A stretch of 64,000 nucleotides of DNA from Enterocola sp045611845 (lineage in GTDB: Bacteria > Bacteroidota > Bacteroidia > Bacteroidales > Paludibacteraceae): positions 1 through 64,000 of the forward strand of contig JAZKXZ010000001.1 in NCBI GenBank assembly GCA_045611845.1. Reading direction: 5' to 3'. How positions within the stretch are numbered: the stretch's first letter is position 1; each line of letters starts with the position of its first letter. The notes below the pieces were generated by a model. That model was not told where the DNA came from. It ran no database searches and saw only the letters and a list, made by a program, of their open reading frames with translations. The translations under genes and the position numbers were made by a program. Below are positions 43,301-51,458 of the stretch, in pieces.

Positions 43301-45300
43301 TTTGCAACGATTTTTTCTGACGCAGAGTTGATTTGGAATACACAAGAAATACGATATGCGTCAGCATTTCTAGAGAATTCATTGAAAATAAACCAGTCTG
43401 CCCAGCTTTCGTAATCAATAATTTGAGCTAGTTTGTCATAGTCATTTGCAAGAATTGCATTTTCCATAGCAACAAACATAGACTTCACTTCGTTTACTTT
43501 AGCTTCCCAAGCAGAGTCGTCGGTCACATTGCCGTCGTCGTCGAATGTAGCAATGTCTTCGCGTTCTGGATATTCAATTTCAAACGCTTGGTCCACTTGC
43601 ATATTGTATGTAGAGATTGTTTTTTTACCAGTGTTTGAAGTGATAAATGTACAACGTTTATAGTCTTCATTTGCACCTGAGTAGCCGTCATATCTGTCAA
43701 CCATATCAGTTTTGTCGAAACGAACTATATAACCAGTGTCTTCATTTACATTAATACGTGTTTCATCTTGGGTCATTTTATCCATAAATACGTAAATACC
43801 TTGGTATTCACCATCTAGGTACATTTCCACATATCTACATTTTACGCCCCAAAGACCTGTCATCTTAGCATATTGGTGATATGAAAGAATGTTACGCATA
43901 AATGTTGCATCTGGATAAGAAGCATACATCACCCAGTCTTTGTGAGAGTCGCCATCAAACATGGCAAATTTCTTAGTTTTTACTTCGCCAAGTTTTTTAG
44001 AATCACAGTTTTTGTCGCCTGTTACAAAGGCAAAACTTTTCTTAGGGTTGTTCAAACTTGAAGAACCACGATAGTTCATACGTGCCTTGCGGTCGTAGTG
44101 AAGCATATCTTTGTTGTTGATATCGCTGTTTGAAACGTTGCCTCCATTTTTGTTCCAAAGGATTTTCACATCCACACTGCGTTTAGCCTTAAGTTCTGCC
44201 ACTTGCTCTGTGGTAGGATAACCACTTGGAGGAGTAGGGAAATCTTTTGAAGTACGAACTAAAACCACAGGAAGGTTACTGCTAAATGATACAGAAGAAC
44301 CACCTTTATTTGTAATTTGTAGTGTATTTGAATTTACAGTTTGAGTATTGCCACCTACTTCGTATGTAAGTACACAACGATAGTAACCTGCTTTGTTTGG
44401 GCGAATGTTGTCCCAAGAAGCACCGTCGCCATCAGAATATGCAGACCAAGTAGTATTATTTGTAGAATACTCCCATGCATATGAACTTAATGTTCCTCCC
44501 TCAACTGTAGGAAGTTTTGATACATAAAGACCAGCGAAGTCGGTGAAGTCGTTTGTATTAATAGAAAGACGACTGCGGATAGCTGCAATTGTGGCAGTAA
44601 GAGTTACTGGCTCGTCTGGGTCTATAGGAGTGCTAACCTCAGTAATTGTAACGGTGATTTTTTTAGTTGATGAATTGAAATCAATTTTTACATCACTTGT
44701 TTGAGTGAGTGTAATTACCACGTTGCCATCGGCGTCTTCGGCACATCCTGTAGTAGAGGTTAAGGCACTGTAGCCCCAAGAACTATTCCATGTGCCATTG
44801 GTGATTTTAAATTTGTATTCACCAGCAGGAAGCGCGCTGAAAGATATGCTTCCATCTGTTAGTTCACATCCACTTGGTGACCATGTTTGACCACAACACC
44901 AATTTGTGCCAGCAACACCCGTTCCTGCCATACAATATGTAGTAGTAGCAGCGTCATATGTAATGGTCGCATTCCATGTACTGCTGTAGTAATATGGCTT
45001 AGAAGTATTTACTGTTAAGTCACCAGTTTGTTCTCCATTGCCACCATTGTTGAAGATAATTCTGTCGGCTGCTGTGCTTTCGAATGTATAAGAATATACA
45101 TTTTTTCCACCTTTAGTTTCAGATTCTAGTGTGGCTGGATTTCCAGGCCAACCTCCAAGATTAACTTGGGTGCTGTTTTTCCATGCGTACGCATGGATAT
45201 TACCCCAACCACTTTCATCAACGAAGTACAGGGTAATGTTTGCTGCAAGCATGTTAAATGCCGTAAACAGCAATACAAAAAGTGTAGTGAGTTTTTTCAT
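37390..45300 (-). CDS. Giant CotH-kinase surface protein with Ig-like repeats and T9SS tail
   Basis: This 2636-residue secreted protein has, in order: a signal peptide (1-19); a starch-binding-like module (20-110, WKNSTQVNLGGWPGN); a second carbohydrate-binding-like region (120-222); an Ig-like domain (236-331); a CotH kinase domain (about 338-810, GLWGVKCRYVEMYLDGEYQGIYVFMDK and WDYELGLGN); a linker with an EPEPEPEP stretch; a second Ig-like plus CotH pair, highly similar to the first; twelve 91-residue repeats (about 1485-2575); and a type IX sorting domain (final 60 residues, ending YVVTTTNGNKQVSVW). CotH kinases phosphorylate protein or small substrates. Here surface attachment by type IX secretion is expected. 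Confidence 0.9.
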   Translation of the reverse strand: MKKLTTLFVLLFTAFNMLAANITLYFVDESGWGNIHAYAWKNSTQVNLGGWPGNPATLESETKGGKNVYSYTFESTAADRIIFNNGGNGEQTGDLTVNTSKPYYYSSTWNATITYDAATTTYCMAGTGVAGTNWCCGQTWSPSGCELTDGSISFSALPAGEYKFKITNGTWNSSWGYSALTSTTGCAEDADGNVVITLTQTSDVKIDFNSSTKKITVTITEVSTPIDPDEPVTLTATIAAIRSRLSINTNDFTDFAGLYVSKLPTVEGGTLSSYAWEYSTNNTTWSAYSDGDGASWDNIRPNKAGYYRCVLTYEVGGNTQTVNSNTLQITNKGGSSVSFSSNLPVVLVRTSKDFPTPPSGYPTTEQVAELKAKRSVDVKILWNKNGGNVSNSDINNKDMLHYDRKARMNYRGSSSLNNPKKSFAFVTGDKNCDSKKLGEVKTKKFAMFDGDSHKDWVMYASYPDATFMRNILSYHQYAKMTGLWGVKCRYVEMYLDGEYQGIYVFMDKMTQDETRINVNEDTGYIVRFDKTDMVDRYDGYSGANEDYKRCTFITSNTGKKTISTYNMQVDQAFEIEYPEREDIATFDDDGNVTDDSAWEAKVNEVKSMFVAMENAILANDYDKLAQIIDYESWADWFIFNEFSRNADAYRISCVFQINSASEKIVANPIWDYELGLGNQDTKTSGLMVEDQTYYDDDFPTPFWWTGKGKSGCNGILGDCKFKAIVKERWAKHIAENGALNSTVLNSKIDSLANVLSQGAGTREKSKWNTYSSSSTSTLKSWITNRTSALNSIINDWDACPDLKFALVGTINGNKISTYANGIKFTEQQDGSYTASFTATSTSHSLQIITSTGAIWARNDSKAIVSTHEDNSSYATMTSGQTGGYANITTVNNTEYTFTFKLNGDGESGKLTYLKGQSVGPEPEPEPEPDFAISAIRNRLSINTNDFTDFAGLYVAGLPIVEGGTLSSYAWQYSTDNATWSAYSDGQGASWDNIRPNKAGYYRCVITYNVGEETQEKISNTLQITNAGGSAVSFSSKLPVFLVRTAKDFPTAGYLDNDGVAALKAKRSVDVKILWNEEGGAVTNADVNNADMLHYDRKGRMNYRGSSSLRNDKKSYAFVTGDKNCDPKKLGEVKTKKFGMFGEAAQKDWVLYASAPDATYMRNVLSFHQYAQMTGLWGVKCRYVELYIDGSYKGIYVFMDKITQDENRVNVNEDTGFIVKFDKTDEVDSYDAYAGANEDYKRNTFLTSNTGRRHISTYDQYVDQAFEIEYPEREDLAEFDDDGNVVNDAPWEAKVAEVKGMFTAMENAILANDYDKLATIIDYESWADWFIMNEFSRNADAYRISCVFTINASGDKIVANPLWDYELGWGYQDTKTSGLMVEDNQYYNDDFPTPFWWTGKGKSNCNGILGDCKFRAIVKERWAKYIAADGALNSTVLNTKIDSLKTVLSGSSNNASVSTSSLKSWITNRTSGLNSVISAWETCPVPEISDLVAPEFTQIYVGEIANGTATFSVENASNVDIELSGDAAFSILSESNGVVEISFAPTDAGTFSGTLTITADGVVSETISFSASAILKPVISNLVAPEFAKIYVGETVNGTATFSVANASNVEVELSGDAAFSILSESNGVVEISFAPTDAGTFSGTLTITADAVVTETINFSASAILKPVISNLVAPEFSVIYSDEQATGTATYSVENANNVEVELTGDNAFAIASKSNGAVEITFTPDAAGTFNGTLTITADGVVSETISFSAYAILKPVISNLVAPEFSVIYSDEQATGIATYSVENANNVEVELTGDNAFAIASKSNGAVEITFTPDAAGTFNGTLTITADGVVSETISFSASAILKPVISNLVAPEFSVIYSDEQATATATYSIENANNVEVELTGDNAFAIASKSNGAVEITFTPDAAGTFSGTLTITADAVVTESINFSASAILKPVISNLVAPEFSVIYSDEQATGTATYSVENANSVEVELTGDNAFAIASKSNGAVEITFTPDAAGTFNGTLTITADGVVSETISFSAYAILKPVISNLSAPAFEQIYVGESAQGTATFNVENASNIEVELSGDAAFAIASETNSSVEITFTPDAAGTFNGTLTITADGVVTESIDFSASAILKPVISNLVAPEFTVIYSDEQATGTATYSVENANNVEVELTGDNAFAIASKSNDAVEITFTPDAAGTFNGTLTITADGVVTESIDFSASAILKPMISNLVAPEFTVIYSDEQATGTATYSVENATNIEVELTGDNAFAIASKSNGAVEITFTPDAAGTFNGILTITADGVVSETISFSAYAILKPVISNLVAPEFSVIYSDEQATGTATYSVENANNVEVELTGDNAFAIARKSNGAVEITFTPDAAGTFNATLTIAADGVVTESINFSASAILKPVISNLVAPIFEEIYVGETTTGTATFSVENANNVDVELSGDAAFSILSESDGSVDIVFIPTTEGTFSGTLTITADGVVTESINFSASAILKPVISNLVAPIFGELKVGGFAEATATYTIENATEAIVELIGDESFYIKEQSLGEVVIVFAPETVGEYSATLTIKVGEISESVEFTAVAIEDITTSVEENVALNIYAKDGTIYSDEEFTIYNLAGVDVTNLNGSLQGVYVVTTTNGNKQVSVW
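37576..40848 (-). repeat. Array of twelve 273-bp coding repeats
   Basis: Each unit encodes a 91-residue Ig-like domain opening P-V-I-S-N-L-V-A-P-E-F and ending SFSASAILK. Eleven units are closely similar; the last, next to the sorting tail, is diverged. Units with IYSDEQATGTATYSVENA and units with IYVGE...GTATFSVENA form two subtypes. In-frame length change by recombination is likely, and assembly collapse is a risk. Confidence 0.9.
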
Positions 45301-45382
45301 AAATATTTGATTAGTAATTGATTTCTAAAGGGTTACAAATGCAAATATAACATTTTTTTTATTATATAAAAATTTTATAGGC

Positions 45383-45418
45383 ACAAAAAAAAGAGAGGAC
45401 AAAACCACTGTCCTCTCT
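45383..45418 (-). terminator. Terminator for the 225-residue lipoprotein gene (minus strand)
   Basis: GAGAGGACA (45393-45401) pairs with TGTCCTCTC (45409-45417), and the minus strand continues into a run of eight T. Confidence 0.88.
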
Positions 45419-45442
45419 CATTATTTTATTTATAAATTAAAA

Positions 45443-46120
45443 TTATTTGCTATAAATAGCGTTTAGATTTTCGTAGTCACCTTTAATTTGTTTGTTGATA
45501 TCATCTAAACAAAGTTTAAATGTTTCTGCAATTGTCACTTCTGATGGATCATCATAACCCCAATAAAGTGCAGCATATTTTTTAAGTTTGTGTGATTTAG
45601 ATTTGTATGATGCCACAACATTGTTGTTCATATCCATAAAGTCCATTTCTACCATCATATCAGTTGTATTTGATGCAAATGGCATACCAAAAAGGTTTGG
45701 AATACATAGTGTACATGCACTAAGGATTGTAAAACCATAGTTACCTCTAGAATCACCAGTCACAAGACGACAAACTACTCTACCTTTCTTTTCACCTACT
45801 TTACTTAATATGTTATCAAACATATTGGTGTAGAATAATGATTTTACATTATTCAAATCTGTACTTTCGTATGAAACAGAAGAAGTTTTTGTGCTTCCAT
45901 AACCAAAATTCAATGAACTTGAATAATCAACATAAGTGTTACTTGTTGATTTTGTGGTTTCATAACCAGTAACTGTAGCAAAACTTGGTTCATCTAAGCT
46001 CAATTCCATTGCTGGTAATTTCTTAGCCAAATCAACACTAGGAGTCTGCTCCATAAAAGAATAACTTTTACAGCCCACCATACCAACGGCTGCTACTAAT
46101 AAAAATAAAATCTTTTTCAT
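45443..46120 (-). CDS. Lipoprotein of unknown function
   Basis: The 225-residue protein has a lipobox ending GMVGC (Cys17). A mixed segment rich in Ser/Thr/Tyr (residues 50-90) is followed by CRLVTGDSRGNYGFTILSACTLCIPNLFGMPFASNTTD and a C-terminal helical part. The central hydrophobic ACTLCIPNLFGMP stretch resembles small envelope lipoproteins of the phylum, but I cannot name the family. It stands alone between the CotH giant and NamZ, with its own terminator. Confidence 0.75.
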   Translation of the reverse strand: MKKILFLLVAAVGMVGCKSYSFMEQTPSVDLAKKLPAMELSLDEPSFATVTGYETTKSTSNTYVDYSSSLNFGYGSTKTSSVSYESTDLNNVKSLFYTNMFDNILSKVGEKKGRVVCRLVTGDSRGNYGFTILSACTLCIPNLFGMPFASNTTDMMVEMDFMDMNNNVVASYKSKSHKLKKYAALYWGYDDPSEVTIAETFKLCLDDINKQIKGDYENLNAIYSK

Positions 46121-46273
46121 AAATGTATTAAAAAATTATGGCGCAAAGATAATATTTTGAATTAAGTGGAGAATAAACTAGTTACAAAATTTAATTAATT
46201 TAACTATAAAATATCTTTATTATTACATTTGTATTTCAATAGATATACCTGAAACGAATTGATTATATGCAAC

Positions 46274-47482
46274 TTAGTACAAATAAAACTTAGAAGATTT
46301 TTGTTTGAATTCCTCTTCACCTGTGCGCCAAAAAGGCAAAATATCAGAGGCATTGTAGTTTTTAGAAAATTCTGTGCGAATAAAATCTGTGCCACAAACC
46401 TTGTCAAACATATTGTTTCTCTTCTTTGTTTCGTCAGACAACAACTTATGTTCCGGATAAAGTTTATTCATTGCATCTATTACATGAAACTGTACTTCAG
46501 ACACACGTGCAGCATTGTAGTCGGTGATATGAATTTGCACTCCTTGCACATATTTACCTTGCATGTCACCAAAAAGAGGTTTGAAAACAATTGGACGAAA
46601 TGCCACCCCTGGAAGTTCTTTGGCATTTAAAGTATCTGCAAGTGCAACGGCATTTGCCCAAGGCGCAGCCATAAGTTGAAAAGGAAGTGTATAACCCACA
46701 CCTATATTAAGGAATCCCATTTCACCAATTATACCTGTGGCTGGATAACAAATAGCAGCCTCTGGCGACGGAATATGTGGTGAGGTAGGCACCCAAGGAA
46801 GCTGAGTATCTGCCCAAAGCATATTCCTCTCCCAACACTCCATTGGCACCACTGTTAGTTTACATTTAATTTCTTCGTTTAAATAAAGGGCAAGTTCGCC
46901 ACATGTAAGACCGTATATATAAGGAATATCAAATTGGCTAACAAAAGAAAAATAACCTTTGCTCACCCCACTACCCTCTACTTTTAGCCCACCAAGTGGA
47001 TTTGGGCGGTCGAGCACCACTACTTCAATATTATTTTCGGCAGCTGCCTCCATTACCTTGCCCATAGTACTAATAAAGGTATATGAGCGACAACCTATAT
47101 CTTGAATATCATACACAAGCACATCTATTCCCTTTAGCATTTCAGCTGTTGGCTTACGAGTTTTGCCATAAAGAGAATGCACTGGCAAACCAGTTTTTGC
47201 ATCCACTTGATCGCTTACCTTTTCACCTGCTAACACATCACCCCTTACTCCATGTTCAGGGCCATAAAGCGCCACAAGATTCACATCTTCTGCTTCAAAA
47301 AGTATATCCACAGTAGATTTCAATTCTCTATCCACCCCCGTAGGATTTGTCACTAGTCCCACACGCTTGCCACGTAGGCACTCAAAACCACCCTCACGCA
47401 AAACTTCAACCCCGAGTTTTACTTGCGAAAAAGCCAGGATTGGTAGAATTAGGAATAATATTACTATTGTGTATTTTTTCAT
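46274..47482 (-). CDS. namZ: Exo-beta-N-acetylmuramidase NamZ (DUF1343)
   Basis: The 402-residue protein has a signal peptide ending LAFSQ. The DUF1343 signatures follow: GLVTNPTGVDRELKSTVD, LVALYGPEHGVRGD, VLVYDIQDIGCRSYTFISTM, EVVVLDRPNPLGG and ATGIIGEMGFLNIGVGYT. NamZ enzymes remove terminal MurNAc from peptidoglycan fragments in the periplasm, as part of cell-wall recycling. The gene is one base from the upstream rRNA methyltransferase stop, so it may share that transcript. Confidence 0.9.
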   Translation of the reverse strand: MKKYTIVILFLILPILAFSQVKLGVEVLREGGFECLRGKRVGLVTNPTGVDRELKSTVDILFEAEDVNLVALYGPEHGVRGDVLAGEKVSDQVDAKTGLPVHSLYGKTRKPTAEMLKGIDVLVYDIQDIGCRSYTFISTMGKVMEAAAENNIEVVVLDRPNPLGGLKVEGSGVSKGYFSFVSQFDIPYIYGLTCGELALYLNEEIKCKLTVVPMECWERNMLWADTQLPWVPTSPHIPSPEAAICYPATGIIGEMGFLNIGVGYTLPFQLMAAPWANAVALADTLNAKELPGVAFRPIVFKPLFGDMQGKYVQGVQIHITDYNAARVSEVQFHVIDAMNKLYPEHKLLSDETKKRNNMFDKVCGTDFIRTEFSKNYNASDILPFWRTGEEEFKQKSSKFYLY

Positions 47483-47483
47483 A

Positions 47484-48668
47484 TTATTCTACGTATAACA
47501 CCAACCCTTTAAGATACTCCCCCTCCGGATGATAAATATTTATCGGATGGTCCACCGGTTGAGTTACTTGATGAAGGATGCGCACTTTGCGTCCACTCAT
47601 TGCGGCAGCGGAGAATACAGCTAAGCGGAATTGATCTTTATTTACGGCTTGAGAACAAGAGAACGTAAACAGAATACCACCAGATTTAATTTTTTCAAAA
47701 GCCTTGGCATTTAAGCGTTTATAACCTTGAAGGGCATTTCTTAAAGCATCACGATGTTTTGCAAATGCAGGAGGGTCAAGGATGATTAAATCATAATCGT
47801 CAGACATATTGTCTAGGAATTTGAACGCATCTTGGGCAAACGCCTCATGACGTTTATCGCCAGGAAAGTTCATTTCCATATTTTTGTTTACAAGGTCAAT
47901 GGCCTTTGAAGAACTATCCACTGAATGCACGCAAGCAGCACCACCACGCATTGCATAACAAGAGAAACCACCTGTGTAACAGAACATATTAAGCACCTTG
48001 CGACCTGCGGAATATTGTTCTAGAAGTTGACGATTGCTACGTTGGTCGATAAAGAAACCTGTTTTTTGACCACGTTCCCAGTCAATGCAGAATTTTATGC
48101 CATTTTCAAGAGCAATAGCATCAGAATCTGAACCAATTAGATAGCCATTTTCGGCACCTGTATCAGCCTTGTAAGGAAGTGTGGTTTCAGATTTGTAATA
48201 AACATTTTTAATCTTGCCTTCGCTAATAGCCACAATAGCCTCAGCAATCTCGTTTCTGTGCACGTGCATACCCACAGAGTGAGCTTGCATCACGGCTGTT
48301 GAACCATAAAAGTCTACAATAAGACCTGGTAGAAAATCGCCCTCACCATGCACAAGGCGGAAAGAAGAATGCTCAGCAGTGTAATCAAGACCAAGGTCTT
48401 TACGCATTTGATAAGCTGCAGAAAGACGTTTTACCCAAAAATCATGATTAATTTCTTGCTGGTTAAAACTTAAAACGCGCACAGCGATACTACCAATTTG
48501 AAAATGTCCTACTGCAATAAAGTTTTTGTCTGCAGTGTACACCTCTACTATTTCACCTTCGGCAATATTTTTGTCGGCGTATGCCACTGCACCAGAAAAC
48601 ACCCATGGGTGAAAACGCTCAAGAGAAGACTCTTTCCCCTTTTTTAAGAATATCTTTTTATAGTTCAT
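47484..48668 (-). CDS. rlmI: Class I rRNA (cytosine-C5) methyltransferase, RlmI-like
   Basis: The 394-residue protein has an N-terminal PUA domain (FLKKGKESSLERFHPWVFSGAV), a central DWERGQKTGFFIDQRSNRQ signature, and a Rossmann methyltransferase core with VLNMFCYTGGFS, LIILDPPAFAKHRDA and FTFSCSQAV. These fit RlmI, which makes m5C1962 in 23S rRNA. It overlaps the 3'-5' exonuclease gene by 11 bases, which suggests translational coupling and an RNA-related operon. Confidence 0.9.
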   Translation of the reverse strand: MNYKKIFLKKGKESSLERFHPWVFSGAVAYADKNIAEGEIVEVYTADKNFIAVGHFQIGSIAVRVLSFNQQEINHDFWVKRLSAAYQMRKDLGLDYTAEHSSFRLVHGEGDFLPGLIVDFYGSTAVMQAHSVGMHVHRNEIAEAIVAISEGKIKNVYYKSETTLPYKADTGAENGYLIGSDSDAIALENGIKFCIDWERGQKTGFFIDQRSNRQLLEQYSAGRKVLNMFCYTGGFSCYAMRGGAACVHSVDSSSKAIDLVNKNMEMNFPGDKRHEAFAQDAFKFLDNMSDDYDLIILDPPAFAKHRDALRNALQGYKRLNAKAFEKIKSGGILFTFSCSQAVNKDQFRLAVFSAAAMSGRKVRILHQVTQPVDHPINIYHPEGEYLKGLVLYVE

Positions 48669-49242
48669 CTTTTATTACATTATATATATCCATACAAGCC
48701 CACGCATCCACAGCAGCATATTTTTGTTGAGCCAAAGTAAGATTTGGCGCTTGCCAGTTGGTTAAACGTTGTGCCTTAGAAATTTTCTTATTAAACATAA
48801 TAGCATAAATTTTTTGAAGACTTAGGTCTTTTATGCCAAATTTGCCAATCACAGACTGAAGGTCTAAAAAGCCGGCAGGTTTAAAACTCCTTCTTCTGCC
48901 AAGCATCTTATAATCGTCTTTAAGCGAAAGTCCCACTTTGAGTGGTTTTTCAGACGTAAGTAACTCCATAATAGAATTTTGCATTCCAAGTACATTAAGC
49001 CTAATTAGATAACAAGTATCTGCTGTAGAAATTTGCAATAGCGCCACCTTGTTTACCTTTCCCTTTTCAAAAGAAGGCTTAGTCTCAGTGTCTATTCCTA
49101 CAAATTCTTCTTTTTTAATGACCTCGATTGTGCTTTTAAGTTTATGCAAGCTATCTACCAAAACAATATTTCTGCCATTATACTCAAGCACTGGTAGTTC
49201 ATTAATCTCCTCCTTCGTAATACTCTCTCTAAAATTTAGCAT
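48658..49242 (-). CDS. 3'-5' exonuclease (RNase D-like, DEDD)
   Basis: The 194-residue single-domain nuclease shows the DEDD residues: VGIDTETKPSF (Exo I), VGLSLKDDYKML (Exo II) and QQKYAAVDAWACMDIYN (Exo III, DEDDy form). No HRDC domain is present, so it is shorter than RNase D. It overlaps the rRNA methyltransferase and lies 11 bases after the DUF5063 gene. RNA processing or structured-DNA trimming is possible. Confidence 0.9.
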   Translation of the reverse strand: MLNFRESITKEEINELPVLEYNGRNIVLVDSLHKLKSTIEVIKKEEFVGIDTETKPSFEKGKVNKVALLQISTADTCYLIRLNVLGMQNSIMELLTSEKPLKVGLSLKDDYKMLGRRRSFKPAGFLDLQSVIGKFGIKDLSLQKIYAIMFNKKISKAQRLTNWQAPNLTLAQQKYAAVDAWACMDIYNVIKDEL

Positions 49243-49253
49243 ATCTCACCTTA

Positions 49254-49736
49254 TTATAACTCTTCCAATTCTGTATATGATATTTTGTGTATTGCATTTA
49301 AAGCATCTAAAAGTCTTGCGCCCCAATATGTTTGAAAATTGTCGATACATTTTTCTATCGCGTCATTCATAACATCCTCTTGCCCAGTCTTGTAATTTGA
49401 TATACAATCTTTAATATCTTGATAAACATCTGCCACACATTCAGAAATTGAGGTAGACTCCACCCCATTGTAGAAATCGTCTTTTTCTTCTAAAATATTT
49501 GACATTGCCATACGAATGGTTTCATAATCCACTTCCGTAACAAAAGTTCCAAGATCATCCTCGCCAAGTGGCATAGGTTTTTCCACCATTGCAGCTTTAA
49601 GATACAAAAATGGCAATAATTTTTGTAACACAGGCACAAATGTATCAAAAGTTTTCTCGTTCGCCTTCTCTACAAAAGCACAAAACTCCACTCCAACTGT
49701 AACAAATTCTACAGTATTTTTCTCATATACATTCAT
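49254..49736 (-). CDS. DUF5063 domain protein
   Basis: The 160-residue acidic, all-helical protein has FCAFVEKANEKTFDTFVPVLQKLLPFLYLKAAMV and DVYQDIKDCISNYKTGQEDVMNDAI, matching the Bacteroidota-specific DUF5063 family of unknown function. Members commonly precede this exonuclease-methyltransferase pair in the phylum, as seen here. First gene of the four-gene run that ends at namZ. Confidence 0.82.
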   Translation of the reverse strand: MNVYEKNTVEFVTVGVEFCAFVEKANEKTFDTFVPVLQKLLPFLYLKAAMVEKPMPLGEDDLGTFVTEVDYETIRMAMSNILEEKDDFYNGVESTSISECVADVYQDIKDCISNYKTGQEDVMNDAIEKCIDNFQTYWGARLLDALNAIHKISYTELEEL

Positions 49737-49790
49737 TTTTTCAATAAAATTTTTTTAAATAAAATTTATGTTTTAATTTCGCATCTAATT

Positions 49791-50351
49791 ATGAACAAGA
49801 ACGATTTTAAAGATAATGAGCAAGTTTTCAGGTTGTTAAATGACCCTGCTACTTGCAAGAGTACGTTCTCAAATATAGTTCGTACCTTTCAGCAACGCCT
49901 TTATTGGCACATCAGAAAGATGGTTGCCGTGCACGACGATGCCAATGATATTCTACAAAACACCTTTATTAAGGCGTGGAAAAATATTTTAAAATATCGT
50001 GGCGACGCCAACATTCTTACTTGGCTATATCGTATTGCAACAAACGAAACCATCGACTATCTAAACTCCTCATACACAAAACATGCAGGAGAAAGTGTTG
50101 ATTTTGAGACAAACTTGTCGTCTCACTTAAACAACGACCCTCTATTCGACGGCGATGAACTTGAAAAACTTTTACAAAAAGCCATCGCTACACTACCTGA
50201 TAAACAGAGACTTGTGTTTAATATGCGCTACTTTGACGAGATGCCGTATGCCGAAATGTCGGAAATTTTGGGCACATCGGAAAGTGCTCTTAAAACCTCT
50301 TATCACCTTGCGGCGAAGAAGGTTGAGAAATATATTTTGTCAATACGTTAA
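49791..50351 (+). CDS. ECF-type RNA polymerase sigma factor
   Basis: The 186-residue sigma-70-family protein has region 2 (LYWHIRKMVAVHDDANDILQNTFIKAWKNI) and region 4 (LPDKQRLVFNMRYFDEMPYAEMSEILGTSESALKTSYHLAAKKVEKY), and lacks region 3, as in ECF sigmas. The promoter set it controls is unknown. The two following genes are in the same direction and probably form its operon, but neither is a standard anti-sigma factor by motif. Confidence 0.9.
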   Translation: MNKNDFKDNEQVFRLLNDPATCKSTFSNIVRTFQQRLYWHIRKMVAVHDDANDILQNTFIKAWKNILKYRGDANILTWLYRIATNETIDYLNSSYTKHAGESVDFETNLSSHLNNDPLFDGDELEKLLQKAIATLPDKQRLVFNMRYFDEMPYAEMSEILGTSESALKTSYHLAAKKVEKYILSIR

Positions 50352-50397
50352 ACTTATAGTTTAATTATCGGTCAAATTTAGCGAAAATATAGTGAAT

Positions 50398-50823
50398 ATG
50401 AAAACAGAAAATAACATATTAGAAAAAATTGGCAATAAAAATCCATACAAAGTTCCAGAAAACTACTTTGAAGACTTTGCAAACAATATGGATAAGTTGA
50501 TTGACTCAATGCCACTTCCAGAAGGAATGGTAGCAGAAGAAGCTCCTGTTGCTGCCGAAGTGAAGCCTGCCGTTGAAACTCAAGTAAAACCTGCAGGTAA
50601 ATCATTCAGCCTAGTAGATAGATTTAAACCACTTATGAAAGTAGCTGCTGTGGTAGCTATCCTATGCGGAACAAGTTATTTAGCAGTTCAACCTATTATT
50701 GAACAAGCTAAAAACGAGCAAATGATGATGGCTGAAATAGAATTCACAGAAGATGATTATCAATATCTTCTTGATGAATATGAAGCTGAAGACATGTATT
50801 ATTTATTAACCGATAACAAATAA
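50398..50823 (+). CDS. Membrane protein downstream of the ECF sigma factor
   Basis: The 141-residue protein (ATG at 50398; a GTG two codons upstream is less likely) has a soluble N-terminus with YKVPENYFEDFANNM, one membrane helix near residues 78-100 (VAAVVAILCGTSYLAV), and an acidic C-terminal tail with DDYQYLLDEYEAEDMYYLL. Position after a sigma gene plus a single membrane helix suggests an anti-sigma-like or signalling role, without a recognised zinc motif. Unnamed family. Confidence 0.7.
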   Translation: MKTENNILEKIGNKNPYKVPENYFEDFANNMDKLIDSMPLPEGMVAEEAPVAAEVKPAVETQVKPAGKSFSLVDRFKPLMKVAAVVAILCGTSYLAVQPIIEQAKNEQMMMAEIEFTEDDYQYLLDEYEAEDMYYLLTDNK

Positions 50824-50835
50824 AAACATATAGTT

Positions 50836-51297
50836 ATGAAAAAAGTTACATTATTTATTATAAGCCTAGTTTTTTCTTTAGGCGTATTTGCACAAGAAGA
50901 GGCTCCTAAAAAAATAGATTTTACACAATTAGAAATTGAGTATATCGCAAACGAACAAATCTTAACAGAAACTGAGCTTGACGCATATTCTAAAATTAGC
51001 AAAGAATACGACGAAAAACACAGAATCTTAAGAAGAGAAGTTAGAGAATTAGAAAAATCTATTAGCGAGATTAAAACAAACGAAGAAGCAGAAAAGGTAA
51101 TGTATGAAATTGCCGACAAAAAAATTGCTTTAGAAAGTTTAGAAAAAGAATACTTAGGATTGTATCTAAAAGAAATTCCAGCTCAAAAACTTATTCAAGT
51201 GCAATCTGCTTGTAAAAAATTTAAAGGCGATTTATTCAAAAACATGCATAAAGCACGCCAAGAAGGCAAGAAAAAATTCTGCCAACCTATGAAATAA
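50836..51297 (+). CDS. Periplasmic helical protein, third gene of the sigma operon
   Basis: The 153-residue protein has a signal peptide ending GVFAQE. It is otherwise almost entirely helical with heptad-like charged repeats (YDEKHRILRREVRELEKSISEI), ending in a basic KARQEGKKKFCQPMK. It looks like Spy/CpxP-type or sensor-associated periplasmic proteins by overall character only. Spacing of 12 bases from the previous gene supports co-transcription with the ECF sigma factor, suggesting an envelope-stress module. Confidence 0.7.
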   Translation: MKKVTLFIISLVFSLGVFAQEEAPKKIDFTQLEIEYIANEQILTETELDAYSKISKEYDEKHRILRREVRELEKSISEIKTNEEAEKVMYEIADKKIALESLEKEYLGLYLKEIPAQKLIQVQSACKKFKGDLFKNMHKARQEGKKKFCQPMK

Positions 51298-51320
51298 ATC
51301 CCGAGATTTTGCCGAGATAG

Positions 51321-51352
51321 AGTCCTAAATTTACAGTTTAGGACTTTTTTTT
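51321..51352 (+). terminator. Terminator of the ECF sigma operon
   Basis: AGTCCTAAA (51321-51329) pairs with TTTAGGACT (51337-51345), followed by eight T. Confidence 0.88.
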
Positions 51353-51391
51353 ATAAAAATCGCATTATTTACAAAAAAAGTTGTTCTAAAA

Positions 51392-51423
51392 TTTGCACAA
51401 CTCAAAAAGAGTTGCTACCTTTG
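51392..51423 (+). promoter_or_regulatory. Promoter of tRNA-Lys
   Basis: TTTG (51392-51395) and TACCTTTG (51416-51423) spaced by 20 bases give an excellent match to the Bacteroidota consensus. Confidence 0.8.
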
Positions 51424-51458
51424 CATCGCAATTGAGGAAAACCTCAAGCAATAGCGGA

